From Cololabis saira (Eukaryota > Chordata > Actinopteri > Beloniformes > Belonidae): 64,000 nucleotides of DNA. Where the stretch lies: the NCBI RefSeq assembly GCF_033807715.1, contig NC_084596.1:41808057-41872056 (forward strand), written 5' to 3'. This document shows positions 63,934 through 64,000 of the stretch, one piece after another; position 1 is the first letter of the stretch, and every line of letters starts with the position of its first letter. The translations under genes and the position numbers were made by a program. The notes under the pieces are model-generated. The model was not told where the DNA came from. It was given only the letters and a program-made list of their open reading frames with translations, and made no database searches.

Positions 63934-64000
63934 AAGGAGCTCTAACTTCAGGTGTTCCGGTGTTTCTGCCCTCGGGAGCTGCCGTGGGCCCAGTTTACTC

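Overview
This is nuclear DNA from a ray-finned (teleost) fish. The evidence is large introns with GT/AG junctions, three genes that match vertebrate proteins, a tRNA-derived SINE with fish-type sequence, Rex1/L2/L1-like LINE tails, and very many hAT, PIF/Harbinger, mariner and palindromic MITE copies. Species cannot be read from the sequence. Gene names rest on recognition of protein families by eye, without a database search.

Three host genes are present. gpbp1l1 (vasculin-like GC-rich-promoter-binding protein, minus strand) has ten coding exons from 23328 down to 3151, joined in frame to 496 residues. tmem69 (plus strand) has a proposed 23-nt first coding exon at 28158 in a CpG-rich island, a 7.4-kb intron full of transposons, and a large last exon ending at 36322 with a polyadenylation signal at 36360. 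ipp (BTB-BACK-Kelch protein, minus strand) has nine coding exons from 59208 down to 42094, joined in frame to 581 residues. The order ipp - tmem69 - gpbp1l1, with tmem69 and gpbp1l1 head to head, matches the neighbourhood I recall from human 1p34.1, so this is a conserved block.

The rest is introns and spacers built from layered transposons. Many insertions can be timed relative to each other because target-site duplications (TSDs) are still readable. Exact 8-bp TSDs flank hAT-like elements at 3571-4831, 22336-23079, 34937-35537, 44035-47255, 49614-50282, 59847-60477 and 62165-62933. 3-bp CTG or CAG duplications flank two PIF/Harbinger-like elements, and TA flanks two mariner-like MITEs. Four of the hAT-like elements sit inside LINE coding remnants.

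Points worth a second look: (1) two unrelated-looking elements, 5297-6316 and 31371-32682, share one layout, a THAP-domain remnant at one end facing a remnant of a second shared protein family at the other, and in one of them part of that second gene has become a 43-bp minisatellite; (2) two 0.7-kb MITE copies in inverted orientation closely bracket a single 212-nt ipp exon; (3) a 3.2-kb hAT-like palindrome with about 650-bp arms lies in an ipp intron; (4) near-perfect 122-bp direct repeats surround an L1-like insert that also carries sequence found in the tmem69 promoter region; (5) tmem69 seems to depend on the second of two tandem splice acceptors. No bacterial, phage or CRISPR-like feature was seen.
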